DNA from: Cornus controversa
Taxonomy: Eukaryota > Streptophyta > Magnoliopsida > Cornales > Cornaceae
Reading direction: 5' to 3'
NCBI GenBank assembly: GCA_026545225.1
Contig: CM048853.1
Span: forward strand, 49,091,755-49,155,754
DNA length: 64,000 nucleotides
Part shown: in pieces, positions 37,501 through 49,795 of the stretch
Numbering within the stretch: the stretch's first letter is position 1
Layout: every line of letters begins with the position of its first letter
The notes under the pieces: generated by a model
The model's database searches: none
Told to the model about the DNA's origin: nothing
Seen by the model: only the letters and a program-made list of their open reading frames with translations
Program-made: the position numbers and the translations under genes

Positions 37501-39905
37501 ACTAATTTCTGCATACTCCTTCAAAGATCATGTTGGAGCACACATTTTGTGTCACGTACCCACTGAAGACTATATTTTCCATACAATTTTCAAACTTACT
37601 TGATTGAATCCATTTCAAATATTATTTTTTGGACCAGCTGGCTTTGGTTGAGGAAAATAAAGTTTAAGAGAATCACAAAAGGTTATACGTATTCAATTAC
37701 CAGCGATTCAAAAATTACAGTAAGGTCAATTCTGTCAACAAGCTTTTAGCACAGGAAATTGAAATTGTAAAATACTCAAAAATTAGGAAATGGCTGTTCT
37801 ATCTTTAATAAATATGTTTGTCTTTAGTTTATGTGGATTCAGGTTTTATGTAACTTGATGCTACATTGTGGAATATATGAATTTTTAAATTGGCAAAGAT
37901 GAAATCTGGCAAATTAAGTGCTAGTATAAAATCCTCAAATTTAATGTTGTTTTGAGTTACATAAGTTTTGAAATTTATAAAATAAGAACTAATATTCACG
38001 ACTTGAGTCTCAAAAAGGATTTCAAGTCTTGGGTCGTGAAATATATCACTAATGCATACTATCATCTTGATAGTATGAATTTATGAAATGAAAATTTGTA
38101 TTGATTATATTCGTTGGCTATGAAATTGGGAAAATGAACTCATTTATCTTCTTCTCATTTGAGAATTGTTTACTCCATTTTAAGTTTTGACATCGTATCA
38201 TGAATTGGTTTTTCCAGATTACCGACTTGTTGGTCAATGTTACGAAGCATGTTTTAGAGCCAAAGTATGAGATACTAACCACTCAGGAGAAGCAAAAACT
38301 GCTAAAGAAATATAAAGTGGAAGACAAGCAGGTTATTATTATTATTTACAGAACTTGTCCTTAATTAAAGTGGTACTGACTATTTAGAAAAAAGTACTTG
38401 TTTGCTTCTTTTTAGCGAATGCTCAATTTTCATGGTGGACATTGGTGCTCGTTTGACCTTAATATGTGTTACGATGTAAAAGATCCTGACATGGTGCAGT
38501 GAATTTTCTCAATAAATTGACATTACTAGTAAAGAGTTGGGTTGAATATGGTAAGAATTTTTTTTAAGAAAATAATTTTTGGGATCCAGGATCTTGGTCA
38601 TCTTGGACAATGGTTCATGAATAATTTTCTTCGGTTTCTTTTAAAAGTAATGGATTATTCTTTTTTTTTTATTTATAAATAATTGAAAATTAGAGACTGA
38701 TATTAGGAACAGATCCAAGTTCTCCTTTATTAAATCACTAGTTTAACAGCCATTTGAACAACATGAAGTAAAATTTTTTTTTCTCTCTTTATTTTGAAAT
38801 GTACTTCAAGTTCCTACTTTCTTTTGGTGTGATTTTGATTGCCAAGACTAGAGTTGCTAGCTGATTCATAGATTATCATAGGATGAGAAAGGATTCTGGC
38901 ACTTAAGGTCTTTTTGTTCTGTTTTATTCTGTTTTATAGGTCAAATCTATGTGTTCCATGGATGTGGAAACTAATGGGATGATTCCAATCCTGTGGTATG
39001 TTAAACTTTTTAAATTGAGCCCCATGCATAGAGATTAAAACATTAAGCTCCTTAGGATGGAGAACAATATTACACATGTAATGAAACTTCTTCCACTCTT
39101 CTTTCAGTTGAAAGGAAAAGAAGAGTTTATAGAAATTTTTTCATAGTGAGGCATATAATATATAATGAAAGATTTGTGTTCCTGCTTTTGCTATTTTTGT
39201 CATTTTTTTGGCACCCAAAGACAAATAATTGCTCGGGAAGTGCAAATGGCACCCAAGGATGCCCTCATCTCTTTATATTAAGCTGCTTTAACAGCATTTG
39301 GGGTATAACTGATTCCTATGACTGGCTAGCTCCATTTCAGCTTGGTTCAAAATTTGGTTATAGAGAAATAGATCATTCCAAAAGTTAATAGTTAGAAACC
39401 ACTCTGTGCCTGTTACATTAAATTAAACTTATGTTCAGTTTCTCCTTTGTTTTACGTTGGTCATGTTTGAATATAACAGAGAAAAATGTGAATGTGAAAC
39501 GTCACACTTTATTCATTTTCAATTTAGTTTTAGTAACTATCTGTAGGTTTTGAGTGATTTCTTGAATATCTTTTACACTAGTTGCGGGAAATTAGCAAAG
39601 CTATTGCAGTAAATGTCTTAAGACTTGAAACTGCTTAGTCCTTGAACAGATGCAGCATGTATGCTTCCTTCAAGGACTGATGCTATCCTAAAAATATTGT
39701 CTTCACTTTTAGTGCATGAGATCATTCTTTATATAATTGATCTAACTATTGGCAGCCATTTTTATAATTTTTTGGTCAGTTTCCTCGAATGCTGGAGGAT
39801 GATGTGATTGCCAGGTACTATGGACTCGAGAAGGGGAGTGTGGTGAAAGTTACTTGCAATGGTGCTCTTACTGAATCACTAGTTACCTACCGCTGTGTAA
39901 TGTGA
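34070..39905 (+). CDS. RPB5-family RNA polymerase subunit, NRPE5 (Pol V) type
   Basis: Fifth subunit of a nuclear DNA-dependent RNA polymerase. The sequence is closest in pattern to plant NRPE5, the Pol V-specific form used in RNA-directed DNA methylation. Four exons give 228 aa: 34070-34339, 35607-35783, 38218-38331 and 39780-39905, all phase 0 with GT-AG junctions. The N-terminal jaw domain covers about residues 20-150 (FVDDGTVESHRYYLARRTVL, EMLRDRGY, ILVIFCGTEEIRKQDM). The C-terminal assembly domain has KHVLEPKYEILTTQEKQKLL, FPRMLEDDVIARYYGLEKGS and a final LVTYRCVM. Pol V-type marks are the extended N-terminus (GDAWGSCITSFVDDG), ESHRYYL and FPRML in place of LPRIQ. Introns hold a SINE and LINE tails. 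It could also belong to the divergent NRPE5-like group (At3g54490), as its position suggests; I leave the symbol blank. Confidence 0.9.
34839..34950 (-). mobile_element. tRNA-related SINE in NRPE5-like intron 1
   Basis: The minus strand shows a B-box-like GATGGTTCAATTCCCCAATG and ends in a poly(A) run (plus-strand poly(T) at about 34841-34861). Similar flanks, TTCTTTTTGTTT, occur on both sides and are compatible with a target duplication. Edges are approximate. Confidence 0.55.
36060..36147 (+). mobile_element. LINE 3' tail in NRPE5-like intron 2
   Basis: TTGAGCGTCTTTTAATGAAA then TTTTATTTATAAAAAAAAAA is the typical 3' end of plant L1 LINEs. Only the tail is present. A second poly(A)-ended segment of unclear origin follows at about 36430-36645. 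Confidence 0.55.
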
Positions 39906-40885
39906 TGCCATTTTATGTGGTGTAAACATGCTAGGAAGTATGCAAGTTTGATTCCAGTATTGAAATAGAAAAGAAAGGAACTTTTAGTTGACCATATTTT
40001 CTTAGCTAACCTGCTGACTGCATCAATATCGGAACATTCAAATTATGTTTATAAGACTGTTTACATATTGAAGGTTAAAATGATATTTAAAAGAAGGTTG
40101 ACAATCACATTTCCAGACTTAAAATTTTTCTGAATTGTTCTACTACTTGGTGTATGTCATGGAATATTATGGTCTGTCAATAGTTGTATGTTATCGGTCT
40201 CTGATTGATTCTGCATGAAATCTAGGTTTCTGAATTCTGGATGATGGGCATTTCAGATTATCAACGAAACCGTCATTTATCCCGGTATTGTTACTGGAGC
40301 TTTGTTTGGACTAATGTACTGAACTTGTCAAGAAACAGTACAATTAGTGTGATTTTGGGTATTCTCCTGAAAAAAATATGCATCTGGACAAACGAACTAC
40401 TGAATCAATTTGCTTTTCTGAGTAGACAGCATTGCATCTTTATAATGACCGAAAAGGGTAGCCTTATTGGTGATTGGAATTCCATTTCATTTTTAGCTTG
40501 TGGAAGTTCCTTTTTGACAAGGAAGTAATACGCATGCACTCATTTGTTGGGCTAGGAACTTGAACCCTCAACCTTCTATTTGAAAGGAAGAAGAGTTGTT
40601 ACTTGGACAAGTCATTGGTGTGGAACACATTTTTCAATTTTCTTGCACTCACATATAAGAGTAACTATAATTAGAAGTAGAGGGTCAACAGTGCAATATG
40701 AGTGTTGATTTTTTATTTTTTTATATATATATTTTGTAGGTAGGTTTGATTAAAACATCATATCTTTTGGAATTTTATTTCCCATGATATCTCCTACCTT
40801 ATAAAATCATGTTAACTCTTATATTTTTTCAATAGATGATACTTTATGATATACTTGATACTCTTCCCTCTTTTTTTTTTTTTTT

Positions 40886-40936
<51 letters not shown>

Positions 40937-41439
40937 TTATATAAATATAGCATAAGGTTACTAAAAATGCCAAAATGAGCTTAACACATGTACAAATCAA
41001 ATAAAATGCAAAGATCATATCTGACAAGATGTTGAGAGAAGAATCAATTAAAGAAAGGACTCATGCAACCCAAAAGTACTACTTTAATATATTCGCAAAA
41101 TATATGTTGAAATCTATAAATTGGAAACTCCTCCCTTTCAAGAACCATCCTATTCTTCTTTCACCAAATTAGCCGTGCAACTTGAGCGGGTTAAAACGTC
41201 AACCCTAGTTCAACCTGCATTATGAGTAATGTTGCTCAAGGTTGGGTTGAAGCCGCCTTTGGGTTAGGGAGCTGGCTAGAGTCCAAGTATGTGCGTTGGT
41301 TTAGATTGGTATCCAATCAAGTCAAATTGAAATGATTTTTACACGCCGAATTGGTCAGTTCGCAATGGTATCGGGAGGTTTGATACCTTTTTGCTGTTGG
41401 TCAAATTGGCATCCAATTAAGTCAAATTAGAAAGATATA
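39906..41439. other. Intergenic spacer after the NRPE5-like gene
   Basis: No gene seen. It contains a reversed SINE-like segment (about 40527-40612, with AACTTGAACCCTCAACC), a poly-T run and a (TA)n microsatellite (about 40871-40931). The ORF at 40241-40528 has no recognisable family and lies just past the gene's stop. Confidence 0.45.
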
Positions 41440-41441
41440 TA

Positions 41442-41541
41442 CTCCCTCCGTCCCAAAATTTTTGGGTACTTCGGGAACTGTGACTCACAACTTTGTGAGT
41501 CACAGTTCCCGAAGAACCCATATATTTTGGGACAGAGGGAG
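41442..41541. mobile_element. Stowaway MITE (Tc1/mariner), 100 bp
   Basis: The ends CTCCCTCCGTCCCAAAAT and its complement, TA duplications on both sides (41440-41441 and 41542-41543) and an almost perfect hairpin (GGGAACTGTGACTCACAA with its complement) are diagnostic for Stowaway MITEs. Confidence 0.95.
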
Positions 41542-42128
41542 TATTTTTTTTTTTACAAAAATTCAATTTTTACATATAAAGGACCATTGAAAGGCAAAGT
41601 AATGCATTTTGCAATGAGAAGTGGGTTTTAGGGCTTTTAGTCAAAAGGTTCATATTATGTTCAAAAATTAAATATTTCCTATATTTAGGAATGATATTTA
41701 AATTGAAAATGTAAAATCCATTAACCAACACAATTTATTTTTGTTTATTAATATTACTATAACATATTTATTTTTTATTTCTTTAAAAAATTTATTTTTA
41801 ACTTGTATTATATATTTGTTTAATTTTATTTCCTCTTCCCACATATTATATATGGTATGAATTTTAATTTATTTAATGCTTAAATATATTATTATTCATT
41901 AATTTAGTAAAAAATATTATTGCCATGTCTTTTTAATAAGAAGAATGTCTCAAAATTTATAAATTGGTCACTTTTTGTGTTAAATTATCTTACAAAATTT
42001 AATAAAATTATTAAAATTCACTAAAAATTCATATTTATTCATCATGTTGTAAAAAATAGCGTATGAGTATGAGAGTCATTACAACACATACGTTGACTGC
42101 GACCGCAAGTGCAAACATTGATTATAGC

Positions 42129-42822
42129 CTAAGAAGCATGGACACGGACACGGGACACAGGTACGACACGACACGGACACGGCGACACGGCAAATTTCAA
42201 AAAAATAGGACACGACACGGCGGGGATACGGCTATGAAATAATATATTAATATATATTCAACAAGTTAACCAATATCCACAATACCATAAATTTAACAAT
42301 AAAAAAATAATAAATCACACAAATACTTCAATTTATTATCAAGTAATTAATGTATTTTCAAAAAGGATGTTCATTATATTGGTTTTTTTATTTTTTTTTG
42401 TTTCTAAATTTATTATTTAGGAATTTTATCTAACTATTTTTTATTTTTAAAATTTTTTATTTTAGAAAATACTATATTTATATAGAAAAGGGCATAATAG
42501 TCATATTAAATGATATATGTCATTATAGTTATTTCAAGGGGTCAATATGTCAATTTTTAGAAGATGAGGGGCTGAAATGCTAAAAAAAATAGTTCAAAGG
42601 GGTCTTTTTGTAACTTTGCAAAAGTTCAGGGGTTTTTTTGCACTTTTAAAAATTACAAAATGTACCCCGCCGTGTCCCCCGCGTGTCCTTGCCGTGTCCC
42701 CCGCGTGTCCTTGCCGTGTCCCAGCCGTGTCCTAAAAAAAAAAATTCCAGGACACTTTTACGGAGTGTCCGAGTGTCCGACACGGATACGGCACCCCTAT
42801 ACGAAGTGTCCGTGCTTTCTAG
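42129..42822. mobile_element. Non-autonomous hAT-like element, 694 bp
   Basis: The ends are CTAAGAAGCATGGACAC and, inverted, CTAGAAAGCACGGACAC. A perfect 8-bp duplication, ATTATAGC (42121-42128 and 42823-42830), flanks it. Both subterminal regions are packed with GACACGG/CCGTGTC motifs in inverted orientation. The core is AT-rich without a transposase. A 9-bp duplication (GATTATAGC) would also fit because of an ambiguous flanking base, so a Mutator-like origin is not fully excluded. Confidence 0.85.
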
Positions 42823-43220
42823 ATTATAGCAATTCAATGACATCATTAGATTAGATAGGTAGGTATAAAAGCTATATATATATATATATATATTAGGTGT
42901 CCGAAAAAAGGTCAGTCTTACCTCGCACCAGCTGTTTACCGTTTCGAACTCGTAATGCTCAAGTGACCCATAACCAACACTACAAATTCATTGATAAGTT
43001 CCCTTCTTTAACCTTATCTGATAAATTGACTAATTAACTTGCAACCCTTTAATAGCCATATGCATATCTTGAGTGCCTTTTCCCCCCCTAAAATAGCTTC
43101 TAATATTTTAGGTTGCAATCTTTTTTGACAGATATGCAACCCCAAAATATGCATACCATGCTTATATACTTGTGTTGCATTCAGGTTTCTCTAACATCAC
43201 ACAAATTACAACATCAAATC

Positions 43221-43430
43221 ATGTATCCAACAAGCTTACTTTCCCGGTTTGTGCAAAGTCAGAACCGAATCCACTATGGTGCATCCAAGAGATTATTCCG
43301 ACATATGCAAGGAACGAGCTCAGGCTCGAGGAATGGTATGAAGAGCACATCAGGATACACATCCACCCTCGGTTCTCCAAACTTGTCAGAGGCATCAATG
43401 AAGCAAGATACAGTCGCACAATCAACCCAA
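43221..43430 (+). pseudogene. Ty1/copia polyprotein remnant fused in frame to the ADH ORF
   Basis: The frame upstream of ADH reads [20 protein letters not shown], then [12 protein letters not shown], later [14 protein letters not shown] and QDTVAQSTQ. These follow the reverse transcriptase / RNase H junction of copia elements (M..SLLSRF...P...H..AAKR.LRY..GT, then KSTSGY.F.LGS and QETVAQS). About 25 residues expected between the two blocks are missing. The segment is a dead fragment that happens to stay in frame with the ADH. Confidence 0.75.
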
Positions 43431-43478
43431 AAGTACTCCATTTACAAGTTCTTGAACAGGAATTGCCATTCGAGAACA

Positions 43479-44609
43479 ATGTCAACGAGCAGCTCACAAG
43501 TCATAAAATGTAAAGCCGCGGTGTGCAGGGCAAAAGGGGAGCCAGTAAGGTTGGAAGAGGTGGAAATACAACCACCAAAAGCATCAGAAGTCCGGATAAA
43601 GATGCTATACGCCAGTCTGTGTCACACCGACATCCTATGCTCCAATGGGCTCCCATTTCCGGTGTTCCCACGAGCTCTAGGACACGAAGGTGTTGGCGTG
43701 GTAGAGAGCGTGGGCGAAGGAGTTACAGAGTTTGAAGAAGGAGACCTTGTCATTCCCACATTTCTTGGAGAGTGCAAGGAATGTGAGAATTGCAAGTCAG
43801 GAGTGACCAATGTGTGCACAACATATCCTATGCATATGCATGGTCTAATGCCCGATAACACTACAAGAATGTCTATTGGAGGGCAAAAGCTGTACCACCT
43901 ATTTAGCTGCTCCACATGGTCAGAGTACACAGTTGCTAATGTTAACTATGTTGTGAAGATTGATCATCCAAGTATGCCATTGGCACATGCTAGCTTCATT
44001 TCATGTGGCTTCACAACTGGATTAGGGGCACCGTGGAAGGAATGCAATGCCGGAGAAGGCTCATCTGTTGCAGTGTTTGGTCTTGGCGCGGTTGGGTTAG
44101 GGGCGATACAAGGGGCTAGAATGCAAGGAGCATCCAGAATTATTGGAATTGATAAAAATGAAATGAAAGGTGTGAAAGGACAGGTTTTTGGGATGACTGA
44201 TTTTATCAATCCTGATAAATATGATATATCTGTCTCGGAATTGATTAGAGAGGTAACCGGAGGAAGTGGTGCAGATTACTGCATTGAGTGCACTGGAGCC
44301 GGACCACTGGTGTCCGAGGCCCTAGAAGCCATTAAACCAGGAAGAGGAACTTTGGTGCAAATCGGTGCAGGGGCTAAGCCGACTATGGAGGTCAATTTTT
44401 CAACCCTCTTGCTGGGTAGAACCTTGAAGGGTTCTGTTTTTGGAGGGATAAAAACCAAGTCTGAATTACCCATTGTGGTAGACAAATGTGCAAATAAGGA
44501 GATCCAGCTGGATGAGCTTTTGACTCATGAAATTTCCTTTGACGAAATAGACCAAGCATTTGACCTGCTCAAGAAACCGGATTGTGTCAAAGTACTTATC
44601 AAGATCTAA
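43479..44609 (+). CDS. Intronless zinc-dependent alcohol dehydrogenase
   Basis: Medium-chain NAD-dependent alcohol dehydrogenase of the plant ADH-like group, predicted cytosolic. The 376-aa body has the usual family length of about 380. Numbering from the ATG at 43479, catalytic zinc ligands are C48 (LCHTD), H69 (GHEGVGVV) and C176 ([12 protein letters not shown]). The structural zinc cysteines are C99, C102, C105 and C113 ([15 protein letters not shown]). The NAD-binding GLGAVG is at 201-206, with acidic D225. All key residues are intact. The frame stays open upstream to an ATG at 43113, but that extension is a copia remnant, so the start [15 protein letters not shown] is preferred. Plant ADH genes normally have many introns and this has none, which points to a retrocopy. 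Substrate and expression cannot be told from sequence. Confidence 0.88.
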   Translation: MSTSSSQVIKCKAAVCRAKGEPVRLEEVEIQPPKASEVRIKMLYASLCHTDILCSNGLPFPVFPRALGHEGVGVVESVGEGVTEFEEGDLVIPTFLGECKECENCKSGVTNVCTTYPMHMHGLMPDNTTRMSIGGQKLYHLFSCSTWSEYTVANVNYVVKIDHPSMPLAHASFISCGFTTGLGAPWKECNAGEGSSVAVFGLGAVGLGAIQGARMQGASRIIGIDKNEMKGVKGQVFGMTDFINPDKYDISVSELIREVTGGSGADYCIECTGAGPLVSEALEAIKPGRGTLVQIGAGAKPTMEVNFSTLLLGRTLKGSVFGGIKTKSELPIVVDKCANKEIQLDELLTHEISFDEIDQAFDLLKKPDCVKVLIKI

Positions 44610-46996
44610 CTCATCTTAATTAGCAACAACTGATTCACAGATTTTAATGTATAGATACAATGTAAACATTTTACAGAAAATGTGAAGGATCCAATTACAC
44701 TTTCTTTAATTGTGGTCATTTACCAAACGAGGCCTTGGAATTAGGGCAAACAGTCACCATACAAGGCCCTAGGGAAGCTTCACAGCATAGCCATAACATT
44801 CTACTAGGAACCCCATTAAGATAAGCACAAGATCGCCTTCATGAAATGTATATACACTTCTTGCTGCTGTGCTATAACTCCATTCACTTTTTTATTTTAG
44901 GAAGATGAACCATCCTCAAGACAAAAAAACATATTACTTGGAACATTATGGTGACAAACAAAAACACTTTTGTTATTGAAAATTATTTGACCTTCTTGAC
45001 CGGAGAAAGATAGCTCTCAACAACATTAAAAAACTGATTTTTCTATGCAAATAGCACTTCTCGAGAATGCATGATAATGGTCGTGTTTTCTGGAGAATAT
45101 AAATAATTAAAAGCTTAAAGAGGGACATTTTTAAATGTTAGTATTTTAATATAAGAGCTGATATTCGTATTCCACGCATAATCCTCTTGTGCTTCGGCTA
45201 TATGTTTTGATAAATATAATGACGATCATGACCTCTTAGTATTATATTTTAATTAGAAAATTTATACTTTTATGTGTAGATTTGTTTACTTTCTTTATTT
45301 TTTTATTATTAAAAATTCTCTCTAACTTAACTCTATATTAGTGTTAAAAAGTTTTTGAATCAAATATAGATGAAATTGAATTGCAGACTTACTGCTGCTG
45401 CAGAAGAAATCAAACTAATAATAAGTTTTTATATTTCTTTTTCTTTTCTTAATTCAAAAGCATTATTCTTTTGTTATATTTCATTGACTACTTTTCATAA
45501 CCCAAAAAGTGTAGAATGTACGAGAGGAGAGGAACTGATGTGAGACCCAAATTCAATTGATGTTAAAAATAAAACATATAAATTTCAAACTTTTGGTTTT
45601 GAAAGTACTTATTTTTCTCGTGAAATTTTTTTAAAAGTACTAATTTTAGTTCTAAAAGCAAAGATCGCTATGAATTTTGTTATAAGAAGCAATAGTCATC
45701 CGTTTAAAAAAGCCAACCAAACAAGACATACTTTGCAAATACTTTTGCAGGTTATATTGCTTCATTGATGCTAATGAGAAGATCCGAGAACCAACTGTGG
45801 ATGCGTGTATAATCTCTTTGATGTACTTTGCACAAGCCTAGATAGCAAGCTGCTTGTATATAGATATACATGATTTTAGGTTTTGATGTGTGTGATAGAT
45901 CAAAGTACTCCTAATTAATCAGTATTAATTCTTAAGAGATAATAGTCATACACTGATCACCCTCAATATATAGGTTTGATGGTTAATTGGTACCACTTTA
46001 TGCACATTTTGGGGTTGTAACTTTTGACAGCCCTTCCATGTCCTTTCTTCAATTCCCCAACTTCTGACCTTGACTGGAGAAAGATGGCTCTCAGCAACAT
46101 TAAAAAAATTGACTCTTCTATGCAAGTAACTTTTTCCAGGCTGCATAATAATGGTTGTGTTTGCTAGAGGATATAAATAATTGACTATATAACATTTCCA
46201 ATAAGGTGCTTCACTTGATTTGAGACTTTTATGTGCTTAAAAACATTTTCAAGTAACATCTTATGGAAAATTTCATCCCCCATAAGATAGTTGAGTTGGC
46301 ATAGATCCTTACTATCCGTGCCCCAAGCCCGAGCCCATGACGGGCTAGCCTGACCCTGTCCAGCCCTATAAGAGGATGGGTAAGGCCTGAGGTTTACTTG
46401 TCATTTATTAGATATGACAAATTCTATAACTACTCCTTGTGTAATTTCAGTTCTCACTCACTTAAGCACACAATGAGGGAACCAATTATATAATCTTGAA
46501 AATTTTCAAATCAGCATTATGTTTTGCTTTTTTCATTGTGTGGACCTAGTTTCATTACGGGTGGGCAGGGTCCGTGGACCTAGTTTAATTATATATTATA
46601 GGCAAATTTGTCTCTCCATTTCCATTGCTAATAGAAAATGGTGATTTATAATTGGTTGGGGTACTACATTACTGTGTTATCAAGAACTCACACTCTTAAA
46701 TGTATCAGTTTGAATGAGTGAGCTCACTACAAGAGTGTGATAACTTTTTTCATATTGATAATGTATGTTTAAGTTAATTGTTGAATTAAAGATTGAATTA
46801 CATGAATTCAAACCTATTATATATATAAAAAAATTACTTGAATCAAATAATTAACCTGTGATAATGCATTCCCAAGAAGAAGAAGAAGAAGAAAAAAGAA
46901 TAAACACGGTTACTCAAAAAGGAAATTATCATTTTTGGTTTTAAAGAAAATGTTATGATCTAAATATTGATAAAATTTTACAAAATATGACGTTTC
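44610..46996. other. Spacer with a dispersed direct repeat of about 130 bp
   Basis: No gene seen. Segments 44985-45118 and 46058-46185 are diverged direct copies. They share GGAGAAAGATRGCTCTCARC, AACATTAAAAAA, TTCTATGCAA and ATATAAATAATT, the last resembling a TATA box. The remainder is AT-rich. Confidence 0.5.
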
Positions 46997-47013
46997 AAAA
47001 CTTGAATGGTTAA

Positions 47014-47210
47014 ATTCAAAGACTATGGCATAATGGTAAGCTTCTCGCCTCACATCTTAAAAATTAGGAGTTTGAATTTTCTTGTACCACTTTCAATAAT
47101 TTTTTTCCGATAATTATCGATGTGCATGGGGCATGTACTCAATTATGAATTATAGAATGCCCTAAAAAATCTGAAATAATTATCACCCCGAAAGGAAAGA
47201 GAAAAAAAAA
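47014..47210 (+). mobile_element. SINE, 197 bp, with 17-bp target duplications
   Basis: It is flanked by AAAACTTGAATGGTTAA (46997-47013) and AAAACTTGAACGGTTAA (47211-47227), one mismatch. It has an A-box-like GGCATAATGGTAAG, a B-box-like GGAGTTTGAATTTTC and an A-rich tail. Its sequence differs from the SINE at 7324-7475, so a second family is present. Confidence 0.8.
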
Positions 47211-47227
47211 AAAACTTGAACGGTTAA

Positions 47228-47498
47228 TTTTGTCCATACCAAAATTCGGTTTCGATTGATGTATTTTTTCAATCATTGTTAGATATGGTAAATCTGATCC
47301 CATTTCAGACATCTAATTTGGGCAGTTTTGTAATTTTGCTTCTTGGGTTTGGTGTGTGAGATCATGAATATGAGATCGTGAAGAGGTCTGCTGGTTGTAT
47401 CTTCCACATAAAGGGTCTTGATCATACATTAACAGTTGAGCAAAACGTGGAACAATTTATTTATAGACTTCTATTTGTCTCGTGCTTTAAATTTCAGG

Positions 47499-47548
<50 letters not shown>

Positions 47549-48287
47549 CATTTCAAGTGCTTTTTAAATTGCCATGTCCAAAATTTAGGGGGTTTCTGTG
47601 GTAATGGTCAGTCTAATAATTTAAGAAAGTTTTCTGCAAATTGTCATTTTATTCTTATTTATATGATGTGACCCGGTCTGGACCGTTTATTGAATAAAAT
47701 GGACACATGTCCAATTATAACATTGCAACTTAGGATTATTTATAGAACTTTTAACTTGGGATAAGAAGGCACATTACAGTATGGAAAGAATTCAAACTTT
47801 TAACTTAAAACTCATCTTCCATGATAAAGCTAAATTGAGTAAACATAACTTGCACCATAAACCCTTATAATTACTCATCATTTTGTACCCAACCCAAATT
47901 TGAATAGTATCTAGTTTTCAGACAGCTATATTAAAAAAAAAAAATTCTGTTTTGGTGAAAATAATTTCCCTATACACGTGACGTTTGTACTGGCCTTAAT
48001 GGCACGTGTCAATTTTAATCAAGGGAAAATCCTTGTGAAGCTTGTCTTGAGGGCGAATCAAACTCAAGACCTCCACTTTAGAGTATCCATAATGTCAGAA
48101 TTTTCAGAATTTGACTCCACAACAGTTTTTTCAAATTTTTGCTAGCCAATGATAATAATATTTTTTAAATTATGTTAGAATAAGCGGTACTTAAATTTAA
48201 ACTTTCAGAATTATCTTTTTAACAGAAATTGTTTCATAAAAAAACTTAATGTGCAGAAAAAGTTATAGATATTTAAGTGAAAAAAAC

Positions 48288-48342
<55 letters not shown>

Positions 48343-48608
48343 CAGTTATTCCATGGGAAAACCAAAAAAATTATTAAAAAAGTACAAATACTTGACTAGT
48401 TGCTCGACCAGATTCAGCCAATCAACCAGCCAAGCAAGAGTGGTACTGCTTATTTAGCCAAGCTATTGTAAATGAATAGGAGGTTTTGCATATGGATGCT
48501 CTTACAAGTATAGTTCTTAACCAACCAGAATAAGTGTCTAAAACCAACACTAACAAATCTCTATTTTTCTTATTGAACCCTACATAGAACATGCATAAAT
48601 AACAACAA
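47228..48608. other. AT-rich spacer with (TA)n microsatellites
   Basis: Long (TA)n tracts lie at about 47502-47546 and 48294-48337. No coding or RNA gene signal was seen. Confidence 0.6.
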
Positions 48609-49578
48609 GGGTAAATTACTTTTACCTCTCATGAGGTTTTCTTAAATTACTTCTAAATTAAACTTTTTAAAAAATAATACTAACACCCTTGTCAGAGTTA
48701 GTTTTATTAATAAAAAATGTAAATTTACAAAACTATCCACTTGAATATCATCATTTTACTGTTACAGTAACTTAACCATTAATCACAAACACACCCTACA
48801 CCAGCACCCACCGCATCCTCCTACCACAACCACCCCTCTCACCCCACCACCATTAGTCCCCACTGCCCCCAACACCACCACTGACCTCTCTCCAAAGCTC
48901 ACCATCATGACCCAGCTAACCCCAATCGAACAACCAAACCAACTCCCCCCCACACCTTCTTCCGCTCCTGAATGTCTCTCTCCACCCCCACTTCATAAGC
49001 TAATAACACAAAAATCATAGAGACAACACATATTGGAGTGTATATTACACACATACACAAACACACTTTTGACGTCAAAATAAAAAATTCAATGAAATCC
49101 ACTATGGCCATTGAGAGAGAGAAACAACAAAATTGTCGTCCCTTGCCATCTCCAATCGATACAAAATTGTCGGCCCTTTATGTCTCCAATCTAAACCCTA
49201 AAGCAATTTTCAGAAACATTCAATTCAACCCTCGTCGATCCAATCTCTTTTCTCAAAACCCTAAATAAACCAACATCACCACCTAGTACTTCTGAGATTT
49301 CTGATAAGTTTGACAACAATGTTGAAATCATGAGAAAAAAATGATAAGATCAAACCTCGAACATAAAAAGTGACAAGAAAGAGATGAGTCACAGCTAGCA
49401 ACAGTGGTGATAGAAGATGTCGCTATCAAAGGTGAGATGAGGAGATTTCGGTGTCGATGGTGGGATGAGGGGTTTCAGTGCCAGCGCTGGGAGAAAGAGA
49501 TGTTATCGACAAGAGATGGTGGTGTTGACAACAACGGGGAAAGTTAGGGGTCAAATTCTGTGGTCAAATTCTGTGTTC

Positions 49579-49618
<40 letters not shown>

Positions 49619-49795
49619 GCTATATGTATATGTTTAAAATGAGAAATGTTAATTAATAGAAAGAGTAATTTTGAAATTTCAATTTATAAATTAATGGTAT
49701 GGGTGATCAAAGTTAAGTCAATCAAACCATAAATTAGAAAGTTTAATTTGTGGGTAATAAAGGCAAATCTCAAGAGAGGTAAGAGTAATTTGCCC
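48609..49795. mobile_element. Non-autonomous Mutator-like element, 1187 bp
   Basis: The ends GGGTAAATTAC and GTAATTTGCCC match those of the element at 24307-25460. Flanks TAACAACAA (48600-48608) and CAACAATAA (49796-49804) agree at 7 of 9 bases. The arms share TTACCTCTCWTGAG near the tips. The interior is C-rich on the left (CACCACC-type) and G-rich on the right, with a (TA)n at about 49579-49615. No transposase ORF. Confidence 0.75.

Noticed and set aside
43113-43478. Upstream ATG at 43113 as the true ADH start
   Set aside because: The extra 122 codons are not ADH-like and carry copia motifs; the ADH family start fits 43479. Kept as a finding, not as the gene model.
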